From positions 1 through 37,408 of the forward strand of contig CASETM010000088.1 in assembly GCA_949290865.1 (NCBI GenBank): 37,408 nt of DNA, written 5' to 3'. Under the pieces are notes generated by a model. That model had not been told where the DNA came from and did not search any database. It was given only the letters and a program-made list of their open reading frames with translations. The stretch is from an uncultured Bacillota bacterium (GTDB lineage: Bacteria > Bacillota_I > Bacilli_A > Erysipelotrichales > Coprobacillaceae). Positions within the stretch are counted from its first letter, which is position 1. The number at the start of each line of letters is the position of its first letter. This document shows, one piece after another, positions 24,559 through 32,906 of the stretch. The position numbers and the translations under genes are program-made.

Positions 24559-26331
24559 TTGAAAAAACAATCCAATTTATCACGGCTGCTAGAAATTGCA
24601 GGTAACCATAAGTATCTGACCTATGCTTCCTGGGGACTTTCTGCCATCAGTGCCCTGATTGCTCTGGTGCCATTCTATTGTATCTGGAAAATGATCAAGG
24701 AAGTATTGGATGTGGCACCAGATTTTGGTCAGGCACAGAACCTGACCAGCAATGGATGGATGGCAGTATTGTTTGCGATCATTGCATTGGTCGTTTACAT
24801 AGCTGGGCTTATGTGTTCCCACTTAGGAGCATTTCGTATCGCTACAAACCTGCGTATCCAGACCATGGAGCATATCGTTAAACTTCCTCTTGGGTTTGCC
24901 GAGAGTTTTGGCAGTGGAAAACTGCGCAAAATCGTCAACGAATCCAGCGCAGCCACCGAAACCTATCTCGCCCATCAGCTTCCCGACAGAGCCAATGCCA
25001 TTGCAACCCCCTGCGGTCTTTTGGTGCTGTTGTTCGTGTTTGACTGGAGACTGGGACTGTTGAGCCTTGTTCCGGTTGTGCTGGGCTTTCTGATCATGAT
25101 GGCAATGACCGGAAAGCAGATGCAGGAAAAGATGAAAGAATACCAGAATGCGCTGGATGATATGTCCAATGAAGCGGTAGAGTATGTCCGCGGTATTCCG
25201 GTCGTAAAAACATTTGGCCAGACGATCTTTTCCTTTAAGAAGTTTAAAGACTCCATTGACCGCTATAAAGTATGGGTGATCGCTTATACAAAGCAGCTTC
25301 GGACACCAATGATGTTTTATACAGCTGCGATCAACGGCGTTTTTGCCACACTGATCGCCGGAGGATTGTTGTTTGCACAAGACGGGGTGACTTCCGGTTT
25401 CTTACTGGATCTCATTTTCTATATCATTATTACGCCGGTTATTTCTGTTACACTGACACGCATCATGTTCCAAAGTGAAAATGCCATGATCGTAGACGAT
25501 GCTTTACAGAGAATTGACAGCATTTTGCATTTGAAGCCTCTGGCGGAAACGAAACATCCAAAGCATCCTCAGAACGCTTCCGTGGAACTGAAATCGGTTC
25601 ATTACAGCTATGATGGAGAAAAAGATGTATTAAAAGATATTTCACTGACCATTCCAGCTGGACAGACGGTAGCTTTTGTCGGTCCGTCCGGTGGTGGAAA
25701 GACAACGCTTGCCAACCTGATTTCCCGATTCTTTGATCCTCAAAGCGGAATGGTAAAAATCGGTGGTGTCAATGTAAAAGATATTCCAAAAGAGGAACTG
25801 ATGAACACAGTATCTTTCGTGTTTCAGAATAGCCGTCTGATCAAGGCGTCCATTTTGGAAAATGTGCGTATGGGAAAACCGGAAGCTACTCGTGAGGAAG
25901 TTCTGGCTGCCCTTCATCACGCGCAATGCGATGATATTCTGGAAAAACTCCCACAGGGTGCGGATACGGTCATCGGAACAAAAGGGGTCTATCTTTCCGG
26001 CGGCGAGCAGCAGCGAATTGCCATTGCTCGTGTAATGCTGAAAAATGCACCGATCATCATTCTGGATGAAGCCACTGCTTTTGCTGACCCAGATAACGAA
26101 AGCCGTGTACAGGCAGCTTTTACAAAACTTTCCGAGGGTAAAACGGTAATTATGATTGCCCATAGGCTTTCGACCATAACAAATGTGGATCAGATTTTTG
26201 TCATTTGCGACGGACAGGTTGCCGAGTGTGGCAACAGCCGCGAATTACTTGCAAAAGACGGCATTTTCAGCCGTATGTGGAAAAATTACCAGACTTCCGT
26301 GCAATGGAAGGTAACAAAGGAGGTGCAGTGA
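24559..26331 (+). CDS. ABC exporter-type half transporter, subunit A
   Basis: Fused membrane and ATPase protein of 590 residues: six helices in the first ~310 residues, then the nucleotide-binding domain. Walker A GPSGGGKTT starts at residue 375, the signature LSGGEQQR at 479, Walker B IIILDEATAF with D503 and E504, and the H-loop IAHRLST near 535. The D-loop region reads ADPDNE, a form I associate with the YbtP/YbtQ-IrtA/IrtB siderophore-importer group of exporter-fold transporters. The start is TTG at 24559, eight bases after AAGGAGGG. The following gene begins one base after the stop, so the two form a heterodimer. Substrate is unknown. Confidence 0.88.
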   Translation: MKKQSNLSRLLEIAGNHKYLTYASWGLSAISALIALVPFYCIWKMIKEVLDVAPDFGQAQNLTSNGWMAVLFAIIALVVYIAGLMCSHLGAFRIATNLRIQTMEHIVKLPLGFAESFGSGKLRKIVNESSAATETYLAHQLPDRANAIATPCGLLVLLFVFDWRLGLLSLVPVVLGFLIMMAMTGKQMQEKMKEYQNALDDMSNEAVEYVRGIPVVKTFGQTIFSFKKFKDSIDRYKVWVIAYTKQLRTPMMFYTAAINGVFATLIAGGLLFAQDGVTSGFLLDLIFYIIITPVISVTLTRIMFQSENAMIVDDALQRIDSILHLKPLAETKHPKHPQNASVELKSVHYSYDGEKDVLKDISLTIPAGQTVAFVGPSGGGKTTLANLISRFFDPQSGMVKIGGVNVKDIPKEELMNTVSFVFQNSRLIKASILENVRMGKPEATREEVLAALHHAQCDDILEKLPQGADTVIGTKGVYLSGGEQQRIAIARVMLKNAPIIILDEATAFADPDNESRVQAAFTKLSEGKTVIMIAHRLSTITNVDQIFVICDGQVAECGNSRELLAKDGIFSRMWKNYQTSVQWKVTKEVQ

Positions 26332-26332
26332 T

Positions 26333-28066
26333 ATGATCAAAAAACTGCAGAAAAAATATGCCCTGTCCAAACAGGGAGCAAAGGATCTGATTAAAGGCTG
26401 CCTGGCCTGTGTCCTTCAAAATCTGTCTTTTATGTTTCCAGTGGGACTTTTATATTACCTGGTCAGCGATCTGATGAACGGAGGTGTTCCCGGTAGGAAA
26501 ATTCCATTTTATGCGGCAGGCTGCATGGTGTGTATCGGCCTGATTCTGTTGACAACGTTCTTTCAATATAATGCGACCTATTTTGCTACCTATAAAGAAA
26601 GCGGTATCCGCCGCATTACTCTGGCGGAGCATCTGCGTAAGATCCCCCTCTCTTTTTTCGGGAAAAAGGATTTAGCCGATCTTACCAGTACGATTATGGC
26701 GGACTGCACCTTTCTGGAGCAGAGTTTTTCGCATTTTATCCCTGAACTTGCGGGTTCGATCATTTCTACGATTCTGATTTCCATCGGTCTGCTCTTTACG
26801 GACTGGAGAATGGCACTGGCTGCCTTATGGGTTCTGCCGGTTGCCTTTGCGATTGTGGGATTTTCTGCAAAGATTCAGGCAAATCTGAATCAAAAAGCGA
26901 TGGATGTGAAGATGGCCTGCGCAGACGGGATACAGGAGTGTATTGAAACGGTTCGTGATCTGAAAGCAAACAATGCGGAGCAGGCATATTTAAAAGGTCT
27001 GGAAAAGAAGATCCGTGCCGTGGAGCATCGTTCCATTCTCAATGAATTTGGTCTTGCTGCTTTTGTGGTTTCCGCATCATTGGTGCTGAGACTTGGTATT
27101 GCAACGGTTGCGCTGGTGGGAGCTGTTCTGCTCATGCAGGGGAGCCTTTCTGTACTTACGTTCTTTATGTTCCTTTTGGTGGTATCCCGTTTGTATGACC
27201 CGCTGCAGGGGGCACTCCAGAATCTTGCGGCAGTCATCAGTACCCGAACCAACATTGCCCGTATGAATGAGATTCTCGATCATCCCATCCAGCAGGGCAG
27301 CGACAGGCTTTCTAATCAGGGATATGATATTGTCTTTGACCATGTCGGGTTTGCCTATAATACCGGAGAAACTGTATTAAAAGATGTTTCCTTTACAGCA
27401 AAACAGGGAGAGGTAACGGCTTTGGTCGGCCCATCCGGCGGCGGAAAAACAACCGTATCTCGGCTGGCTGCCAGATTTTGGGATATTAACAGTGGAAAGA
27501 TTACCGTGGGAGGCATGGATATATCAAAAATAGACCCGGAAACACTGCTTTCTCTGTATTCCATCGTATTCCAGGATGTCATCCTGTTTGACAATACGAT
27601 TCTGGAAAATATCCGAATCGGAAACAAAGACGCCACAGATGAACAGGTCATTGCGGCTGCGAAACTTGCCAATGTGGATGAATTTGTCAAAAAACTGCCT
27701 CAAGGATGGCACACCAGTATCGGGGAAAATGGCTGTGAACTTTCCGGTGGAGAGCGCCAACGTATTTCCATTGCTCGCGCATTTCTGAAAAATGCGCCAA
27801 TCATTCTTTTGGATGAAGCGACTGCTTCCCTCGATGTGGAGAATGAAACTCTGATACAGACAGCCCTTTCCCGTTTGATTGCAGATAAAACCGTTCTGGT
27901 GATTGCTCATAGAATGCGTACCGTAGCCGGAGCAGATAAGATCGTTGTTCTTTCTGATGGCATCGTGGCAGAAGAAGGATTACCGAAGGATCTGGCAGAG
28001 AAAAATGGTGTGTATGCTCATATGGTAAAACTGCAGACAGAAAGCCAGAATTGGAAGCTTACGTGA
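26333..28066 (+). CDS. ABC exporter-type half transporter, subunit B
   Basis: Partner half transporter of 577 residues. Six membrane helices precede the ATPase domain, with Walker A GPSGGGKTT at residue 366, signature LSGGERQR at 470, Walker B IILLDEATASLD with D494/E495 and H-loop IAHRMRT. Unlike its partner it has the common D-loop SLDVENE. Both subunits keep all catalytic motifs, so both ATP sites look competent. AAGGAGG lies 9-10 bases before the ATG, inside the end of the upstream gene. After its stop, about 50 bp (to 28114) read as an orphan coding tail in another frame, perhaps left from a deleted gene. Confidence 0.88.
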   Translation: MIKKLQKKYALSKQGAKDLIKGCLACVLQNLSFMFPVGLLYYLVSDLMNGGVPGRKIPFYAAGCMVCIGLILLTTFFQYNATYFATYKESGIRRITLAEHLRKIPLSFFGKKDLADLTSTIMADCTFLEQSFSHFIPELAGSIISTILISIGLLFTDWRMALAALWVLPVAFAIVGFSAKIQANLNQKAMDVKMACADGIQECIETVRDLKANNAEQAYLKGLEKKIRAVEHRSILNEFGLAAFVVSASLVLRLGIATVALVGAVLLMQGSLSVLTFFMFLLVVSRLYDPLQGALQNLAAVISTRTNIARMNEILDHPIQQGSDRLSNQGYDIVFDHVGFAYNTGETVLKDVSFTAKQGEVTALVGPSGGGKTTVSRLAARFWDINSGKITVGGMDISKIDPETLLSLYSIVFQDVILFDNTILENIRIGNKDATDEQVIAAAKLANVDEFVKKLPQGWHTSIGENGCELSGGERQRISIARAFLKNAPIILLDEATASLDVENETLIQTALSRLIADKTVLVIAHRMRTVAGADKIVVLSDGIVAEEGLPKDLAEKNGVYAHMVKLQTESQNWKLT

Positions 28067-28153
28067 AGAAGCCTCAAAAAAGATCTTATCGGAATTAAAA
28101 GAGCAATTTGAGTAGAAAAAGATTTTTAAATCTGTTAAAATATACGAAAAAAG

Positions 28154-28174
28154 GTTAGCTATAACTAACTTAAA
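28154..28174. promoter_or_regulatory. Second copy of the GTTAG-N6-CTAACTTAAA motif
   Basis: GTTAG-CTATAA-CTAACTTAAA (28154-28174) matches the site at 24472 in both arms and the downstream TTAAA, with a different centre. It ends about ten bases before the start codon of the first methyltransferase and adjoins its AAAGAGG ribosome-binding site, so a bound protein would block transcription or translation. Confidence 0.5.
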
Positions 28175-28184
28175 GAGGCGGATT

Positions 28185-29039
28185 ATGAACAAATATACAA
28201 TTAAAAAGAATTCATTACAGGAAACATTGATCATTCCATTATACGCCCGATGGCTCTGTTCGCAGAAATTTTCCGAATTGTTTCAGGATAAAACAGCCGA
28301 GGAGTTAATTAAAAAAGTAGATTATGACTTTTCTGCATTAGAAAAACAATCGGAAAGTATCATACATAGTTTTGGAGCATTGGAAGTAGCCATGCGCCAA
28401 AATGATCTCGCATGGGAAATACGGGACTATCTCCACCAACATCCAAAAGCTGCGGTCATTAATCTTGGTTGTGGACTGGACAACACCGGACGAGTGTGCG
28501 ACAACGGTCACTGCCATATCTGGAATATTGACCTGCCGGATGTGATTGCGCTGCGGAATCAATTGCTTCCTGCCGGAGAGCGGGAAGAAAATCTGGCATT
28601 TGATTTAACAGATCCGAATTGGATGAAAGCTATCCGGTTTGATCCTGAGGATGGGGCAGTCATGTTTGCTGCGGGTGTATTCTACTATTTTACTACAAAC
28701 CAGATGAAGCAGTTGGTTAAGGCAATGGCCGAACATTTTCCGGGAGGACGTCTGGTTTTTGATGCAGCAGGCAAAACCGCTGTCAAACTAATGCTGAAAA
28801 CCTGGGTAAAACAGGCGGGGATCAAGGATGTTGGTGCATATTTCTCTGTAAAGGATGCCAAAGGAGAGCTGGAGTGTTGGTCACCTCTGCTCTCTGTTTC
28901 CAGCTGCGGGTATATGCAGGGCTATCAGAAGTTGGAGGGGCCGGGAGTAAGATTCATTCATCGCCTTCTGGCTAAAATAGCCGACGGACCGTTGCATTTG
29001 CAGATTATACGAGTACGTTTTAAGGAGAAAACTGAATGA
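28185..29039 (+). CDS. SAM methyltransferase, leucine-carboxyl-methyltransferase/TcmP-like (copy 1)
   Basis: Class I methyltransferase of 284 residues. An N-terminal helical part with the LCM-family segment IIPLYARWLCSQKF and GALEVAMRQND precedes motif I NLGCGLDNTG at about 93-101. Next come WNIDLPDVIALR (acidic SAM ribose contact) and AGVFYYF. The family methylates carboxyl or hydroxyl groups, as in TcmP of tetracenomycin synthesis, but the acceptor here is not visible. It is clearly paralogous to the gene at 30408 (matching GCGL, CDNG, DLP-VI--R--LLP--ER). It opens the methyltransferase block, with its own motif copy upstream, and its stop overlaps the next start (ATGA). Confidence 0.82.
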   Translation: MNKYTIKKNSLQETLIIPLYARWLCSQKFSELFQDKTAEELIKKVDYDFSALEKQSESIIHSFGALEVAMRQNDLAWEIRDYLHQHPKAAVINLGCGLDNTGRVCDNGHCHIWNIDLPDVIALRNQLLPAGEREENLAFDLTDPNWMKAIRFDPEDGAVMFAAGVFYYFTTNQMKQLVKAMAEHFPGGRLVFDAAGKTAVKLMLKTWVKQAGIKDVGAYFSVKDAKGELECWSPLLSVSSCGYMQGYQKLEGPGVRFIHRLLAKIADGPLHLQIIRVRFKEKTE

Positions 29040-29548
29040 ACTGGATGCAAACGATATTAGACGGATTTGCTATGGCAGCCTATTTTAATTTATTTGCTGC
29101 TGCCGTGGCACTGTACAATCCCCGACTGATGTGCCCCAGCTATCTGCATGCTATTATCAAGAATGCTTCGGAACCGCTCTCAAAAGCGGAGAATCGCTTT
29201 TACTGGCTATGGACCTTTTTAGGAGAGCTTCTGCCCCTCTTGCTCTATGGGACATTGAGCGTAGTGGAAGGCGGCACTCATGGATTTTGGCAGATGGCAC
29301 TGACAGGATACATCCAGTGGATGATGATAAACGTGTGCGATCAGTTTTTTCTGGATATCTTTCTCATCCAGAAAAAGGCAAAACACCGTTTTATGATTCC
29401 TGGTACGGAAGGGCATCCTGGCTATGGGTTCAAAGCGTGGATGAAAAGTTACGCATTGCCGGAGCATCTGTTGCAATGGTCATTGATCCTTTGTCCCCTG
29501 ATGGCAACGGTGCAGGCTGGGATAGGAGTATTGTTGATGAGATTATAA
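29036..29548 (+). CDS. Membrane protein of the methyltransferase cluster, unknown function
   Basis: Not recognised. The 170-residue protein has about four hydrophobic segments: near 8-27 (DGFAMAAYFNLFAAAVALY), 55-77 (FYWLWTFLGELLPLLLYGTLSVV), 84-111 (FWQMALTGYIQWMMINVCDQFFLDIFLI) and 144-168 (EHLLQWSLILCPLMATVQAGIGVLL). The loop RFMIPGTEGHPGYGFKAWMKSYALPEH has conserved-looking His, Gly and aromatic residues. It overlaps the upstream methyltransferase by four bases and lies 19 bases before the next, so it is an integral member of the operon. It could present or transport the methylated product, but that is inference. Confidence 0.7.
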   Translation: MNWMQTILDGFAMAAYFNLFAAAVALYNPRLMCPSYLHAIIKNASEPLSKAENRFYWLWTFLGELLPLLLYGTLSVVEGGTHGFWQMALTGYIQWMMINVCDQFFLDIFLIQKKAKHRFMIPGTEGHPGYGFKAWMKSYALPEHLLQWSLILCPLMATVQAGIGVLLMRL

Positions 29549-29567
29549 ATATAGAGGAGATAATGTA

Positions 29568-30383
29568 ATGAATAAAAAAGAATTAAAACAGGAGAATATT
29601 CGACTTGGGACTCACGGGGAAGACTATGGAAGCTGGATGTCTAACCCTGTCTTTTACATCATTGGCGGAATCGGAATTTTGGCTGCTGTACTTGCTGTTC
29701 TCTCTTTTTATGTATTTCGTGTCGCTGTTCTTGGTATTTTGTTTGCTGTTATCACAATTGCACTTGTAGTTTTGCTGATCTGGATCACATGGATCAGACG
29801 GCAGTATGCTTTTGGTGGTGGCGGAATCATGGAACAGGTTCATCGGGTCATCCTCTCTCATTTGGATTATGACGGTGATGGAAAGATTTTGGAAGTTGGC
29901 TGCGGCTCCGGAGCACTGACAATCCGTGCGGCTCTGACATGGCCGAAAGCAAAAGTAATCGGTATTGATTATTGGGGCGCTGTGTACAATTACAGCAAGG
30001 CACTTTGCGAGAAAAATGCAACCAGTGAGGGCGTGGCTTCACGTTGTGTATTCCAGCACGGTGACGCGAAACAATTGGATTTTCCTGATGAGAGCTTTGA
30101 TGTCGTTATCAGCAATTATGTCTATCATAATATCATAGGTGCTGATATGCATAAACTGCTGCTGGAAAGCCTGCGGGTATTGAAAAAAGGTGGTATTTTT
30201 GTACTCAATGATGATATGAAACCAAAACTGTATGGTGATATGGATGCTTTTGCACAGCAGCTGCGGGATATGGGGTATCAGGATGTTCGTCTTGTTGATA
30301 CGGCACAAGAAGTCTTTGGTTCTCATCGCCGAGCTGCAATGATGATGTTAGGATCTTCCAGACTCCTGGTGGGACGGAAATAA
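29568..30383 (+). CDS. Membrane-anchored SAM methyltransferase (UbiE-like)
   Basis: Class I methyltransferase of 271 residues with two N-terminal membrane helices (about 28-50 and 52-75), then a cytoplasmic catalytic domain. Motif I ILEVGCGSGALT is at about 107-118; GIDYWG is the acidic ribose contact, DAKQLDFPDESFDVVISNYVYHNI contains motifs II and III. GVLKKGG-like RVLKKGGIFVLNDD follows. The fold resembles UbiE/Coq5 and the group annotated as Methyltransf_11. The membrane anchor suggests a hydrophobic or membrane-bound substrate. GAGG lies before the ATG, 19 bases after the membrane protein gene. Confidence 0.83.
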   Translation: MNKKELKQENIRLGTHGEDYGSWMSNPVFYIIGGIGILAAVLAVLSFYVFRVAVLGILFAVITIALVVLLIWITWIRRQYAFGGGGIMEQVHRVILSHLDYDGDGKILEVGCGSGALTIRAALTWPKAKVIGIDYWGAVYNYSKALCEKNATSEGVASRCVFQHGDAKQLDFPDESFDVVISNYVYHNIIGADMHKLLLESLRVLKKGGIFVLNDDMKPKLYGDMDAFAQQLRDMGYQDVRLVDTAQEVFGSHRRAAMMMLGSSRLLVGRK

Positions 30384-30407
30384 TGTCACGATAATGGAGG
30401 ATTGGTT

Positions 30408-31214
30408 ATGCAAACATTAGGTATTGTGGAGGATACTCTGTTTGTCCCTATGCTGGGCAGAATCTATGCCAGTGAGCATTGCCCGCAGATTTTATATGAT
30501 AAAAAAGCACTGGAATTGAAAAATAAGCTGCCCTCAGACCTGATTGCACTGAATAAGCAGAACCAGTATACCCTTTTGGCTTCTGCCTCCAGGTCCGCCA
30601 ATATGGATCGGTTCATTCGATCTTTTCTGGAACGAAGGCCAAACGGGGTGATTGTTCAGCTGGGCTGTGGTCTGGAGACAACTTATTACCGCTGTGATAA
30701 CGGAAGGACACGCTGGTATGCTGTGGATCTGCCTCATGTAATCGAATACCGGCGAACACTTCTTCCTGAATCAGAGCGGGAATGCTATATTTCCGGGGAT
30801 GCCTTTGTGATAGACTGGATCAAAAAAGTCCGCAATGATGTGCCAGATGCTCCTATTCTCGTTACCGCAGGTGGACTATTCCATTATTTTGAGGAAAATA
30901 AGGTCATTTCCCTTCTGCGTATGATCAGACAGTCAGGAAATATGGAAGTTGTTTTTGATACTGTGAACAAAAAAGGGATGGCTATGATGCAAAAGAAGTA
31001 CATGAAGCAGGTAGGCCATGGTGATGCGCAGATGTTCTTTTATGTGGATGCAGCAAGAGAACTGGCAGCAAAGATTGGGGATGATGTGAAGGTGATTGCG
31101 GAGGAATCTTATTATCGTTACATTCCTAAAAACGGCTTAAAGCTCTCCACAAAGGTCAGTATGGCGGTTTCTGATCGTTTCAAAATGGTAAAGATGATAC
31201 AGTTGAAGTTATAA
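30408..31214 (+). CDS. SAM methyltransferase, leucine-carboxyl-methyltransferase/TcmP-like (copy 2)
   Basis: Paralogue of the gene at 28185, 268 residues. Motif I is QLGCGLETT near 84-91, then YYRCDNGRTRWYAVDLPHVIEYRRTLLPESER, closely tracking copy 1, and TAGGLFHYF in place of AAGVFYYF. The N-terminus is more divergent. The ATG at 30408 is seven bases after GGAGG; an in-frame TTG at 30402 is too close. It is the last gene of the block. No terminator is obvious after it, only AT-rich sequence. Two divergent copies suggest two methylation steps on related acceptors, or a heterodimer. Confidence 0.8.
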   Translation: MQTLGIVEDTLFVPMLGRIYASEHCPQILYDKKALELKNKLPSDLIALNKQNQYTLLASASRSANMDRFIRSFLERRPNGVIVQLGCGLETTYYRCDNGRTRWYAVDLPHVIEYRRTLLPESERECYISGDAFVIDWIKKVRNDVPDAPILVTAGGLFHYFEENKVISLLRMIRQSGNMEVVFDTVNKKGMAMMQKKYMKQVGHGDAQMFFYVDAARELAAKIGDDVKVIAEESYYRYIPKNGLKLSTKVSMAVSDRFKMVKMIQLKL

Positions 31215-31333
31215 ATTGGAATACAAGTAAAGTTAAACCGCATAGCATTTTGCAAAAAAGTATAAAAAAATATTCAAACTGTTGTCATTTGAAAAATCAA
31301 ATATGTTAATGTTAAGAAACGTGTTTAATTTAA

Positions 31334-31441
31334 ATGAAAGATGATAAAAGAATAAAACAATCGCTGAATTATCTAAGTCCACAAGAGTACAGACAATTAC
31401 TGGATCTTAATTAAAATAACAGGTCCAAGAAATTGTCCGCA
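31334..31441 (+). mobile_element. IS3-family remnant: transposase C-terminus and right inverted repeat
   Basis: Bases 31334-31414 encode 26 residues (KRIKQSLNYLSPQEYR) matching the C-terminal end of IS3-family OrfB transposases, with a stop. Directly after, bases 31418-31441 look like the right terminal inverted repeat: read on the minus strand it begins TGCGGACAATTTCTTGGACC, with the family's TG tip. No other part of the element is readable between 31215 and 31333. The scar sits between the last methyltransferase and a truncated permease, so it probably mediated the deletion that removed the permease's first part. Confidence 0.65.
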
Positions 31442-31448
31442 CCTCCAA

Positions 31449-32906
31449 CCCTATTTATTATATTCCCTTATTCCTACCGCTTCTGGAGCAGTTTTAGGAG
31501 TATTAATTGGGGAAAAAGTGTTGCCATTTGCCATTATGAATACTTATTCCATGCTTTATACCGGCTTGCATGATTATCTGCTTCCCTATAACTGGACACA
31601 GGGATTCATTGCGATACTCGTTAGTACTTTTAGCACAACCACTTCATGCCTTCTTGCCTGCTATAAGATGATCAGAGCAAAACCTGCACAGATCATGCGT
31701 CCTGATGCTCCACAAAATGGAAAACGAGTTTTGCTGGAAAAGGTATCTTTTCTTTGGAGAAGGCTTAGTTTTACTCAAAAATCGACAATTAGAAATCTCT
31801 TTCGTTATAAAAAAAGATTTTTTATGACGTTGTTTGGCGTTGCTGGATGTATGGGGCTTGTTTTGGTTGGATTTGGATTGCATGATTCAATCATGGTTGT
31901 TGGTGATAAGCAGTTTTCGGAAATTACCCATTATCAAGCGGCAATTTCAATAAAAAATGAAAATAGCAGATCTGTAGATGGATTGATAGATGAACTTTAT
32001 AGCAGAGATGCCGAAATCATTCCTTTGTCAATTTATGAAAAAAATGTTGAATTACAGAGTGATTCAGCGACACAAGAAGCAACTTTAGATGTTCCGCAAA
32101 CTACAGATAATATTAATAAATTTTTTACATATCGAGTGAGAGGAAGTCATGAAAATATCGATTTTCCCCTAGATGGTGCTCTTATTAGTGAAAAAACAGC
32201 GACAAGCCTTGGAGTAACGATTGGAGATAAAATTCAGATTAAAAATGGTGATTCAGAAATTGTCTCCATACAAATAACTGACATTTTTGAAAACTATATT
32301 GGACATTATCTTTTCCTTACAGCAGATACTTATCAGAAAATGTATGGAATAACACCAGAATATAATCAGTTATTTTTGTCTTATCCAAATAACTCAGAAA
32401 GTTATGAAAATGAATTAGGAAGTTATCTCTTGCAACAAGACGCTGTGCAAAATGTGTCTTTCGTGTCAGAAACAATTCAATGGGCAAATGATACACTTGC
32501 TTCTCTCAACACCATTGTATATATCGTTTTAACATCAGCAGGTTTATTGGCTTTTGTTGTTCTCTATAACTTGAATAGTATTAATATAGCAGAACGCCAA
32601 AGAGAATTAGGAACTTTAAAAGTTTTGGGATTTTATGACAGCGAAGTTGCTTCCTATATTTATAAAGAAAATATTATTTTATGCGTACTTGGAATTTGCT
32701 TTGGTATGTTTGCAGGCGTAATTTTACATCAATATGTCATTCGATCCATAGAAGTAGATATGATCATGTTTGGCAGAACAATTTCTATATTCAGCTTTTT
32801 AACAGGTGCTTTTTTAACATTAATGTTTTCTATTATTATCAATTTTGCAATGTATCGCAGTATTAAAAAAATAGATATGATTGAATCTTTAAAAAGTATT
32901 GAATAA
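31449..32906 (+). pseudogene. 5'-truncated FtsX-type ABC permease
   Basis: The open frame encodes the C-terminal part of a large FtsX/MacB-like permease. Homology-like sequence starts at about 31449 (PYLLYSLIPTASGAVLGVLIGEK), right against the IS3 end, without a start codon of its own; a GTG at 31518 is the first possible. It has two helices, an IRNLFRYKKRFFMTLFGVAGCMGLVLVGFGL segment, an extracytoplasmic domain of about 200 residues, and three final helices ending in YRSIKKIDMIESLKSIE, the usual FtsX-permease end. The missing N-terminal half and the absence of the partner ATPase suggest it is non-functional. It is more AT-rich than the methyltransferase block. Confidence 0.75.

Noticed and set aside
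28067-28114. Short coding tail (EEASKKILSELKEQFE) after ABC subunit B
   Set aside because: Sixteen codons with no start are too little to call a gene; noted only as a possible remnant.
31415-31450. Extension of the IS3 transposase tail by a second reading frame (VQEIVRTS)
   Set aside because: It falls after the transposase stop and coincides with the terminal inverted repeat, which explains the sequence better than a frameshifted coding tail.
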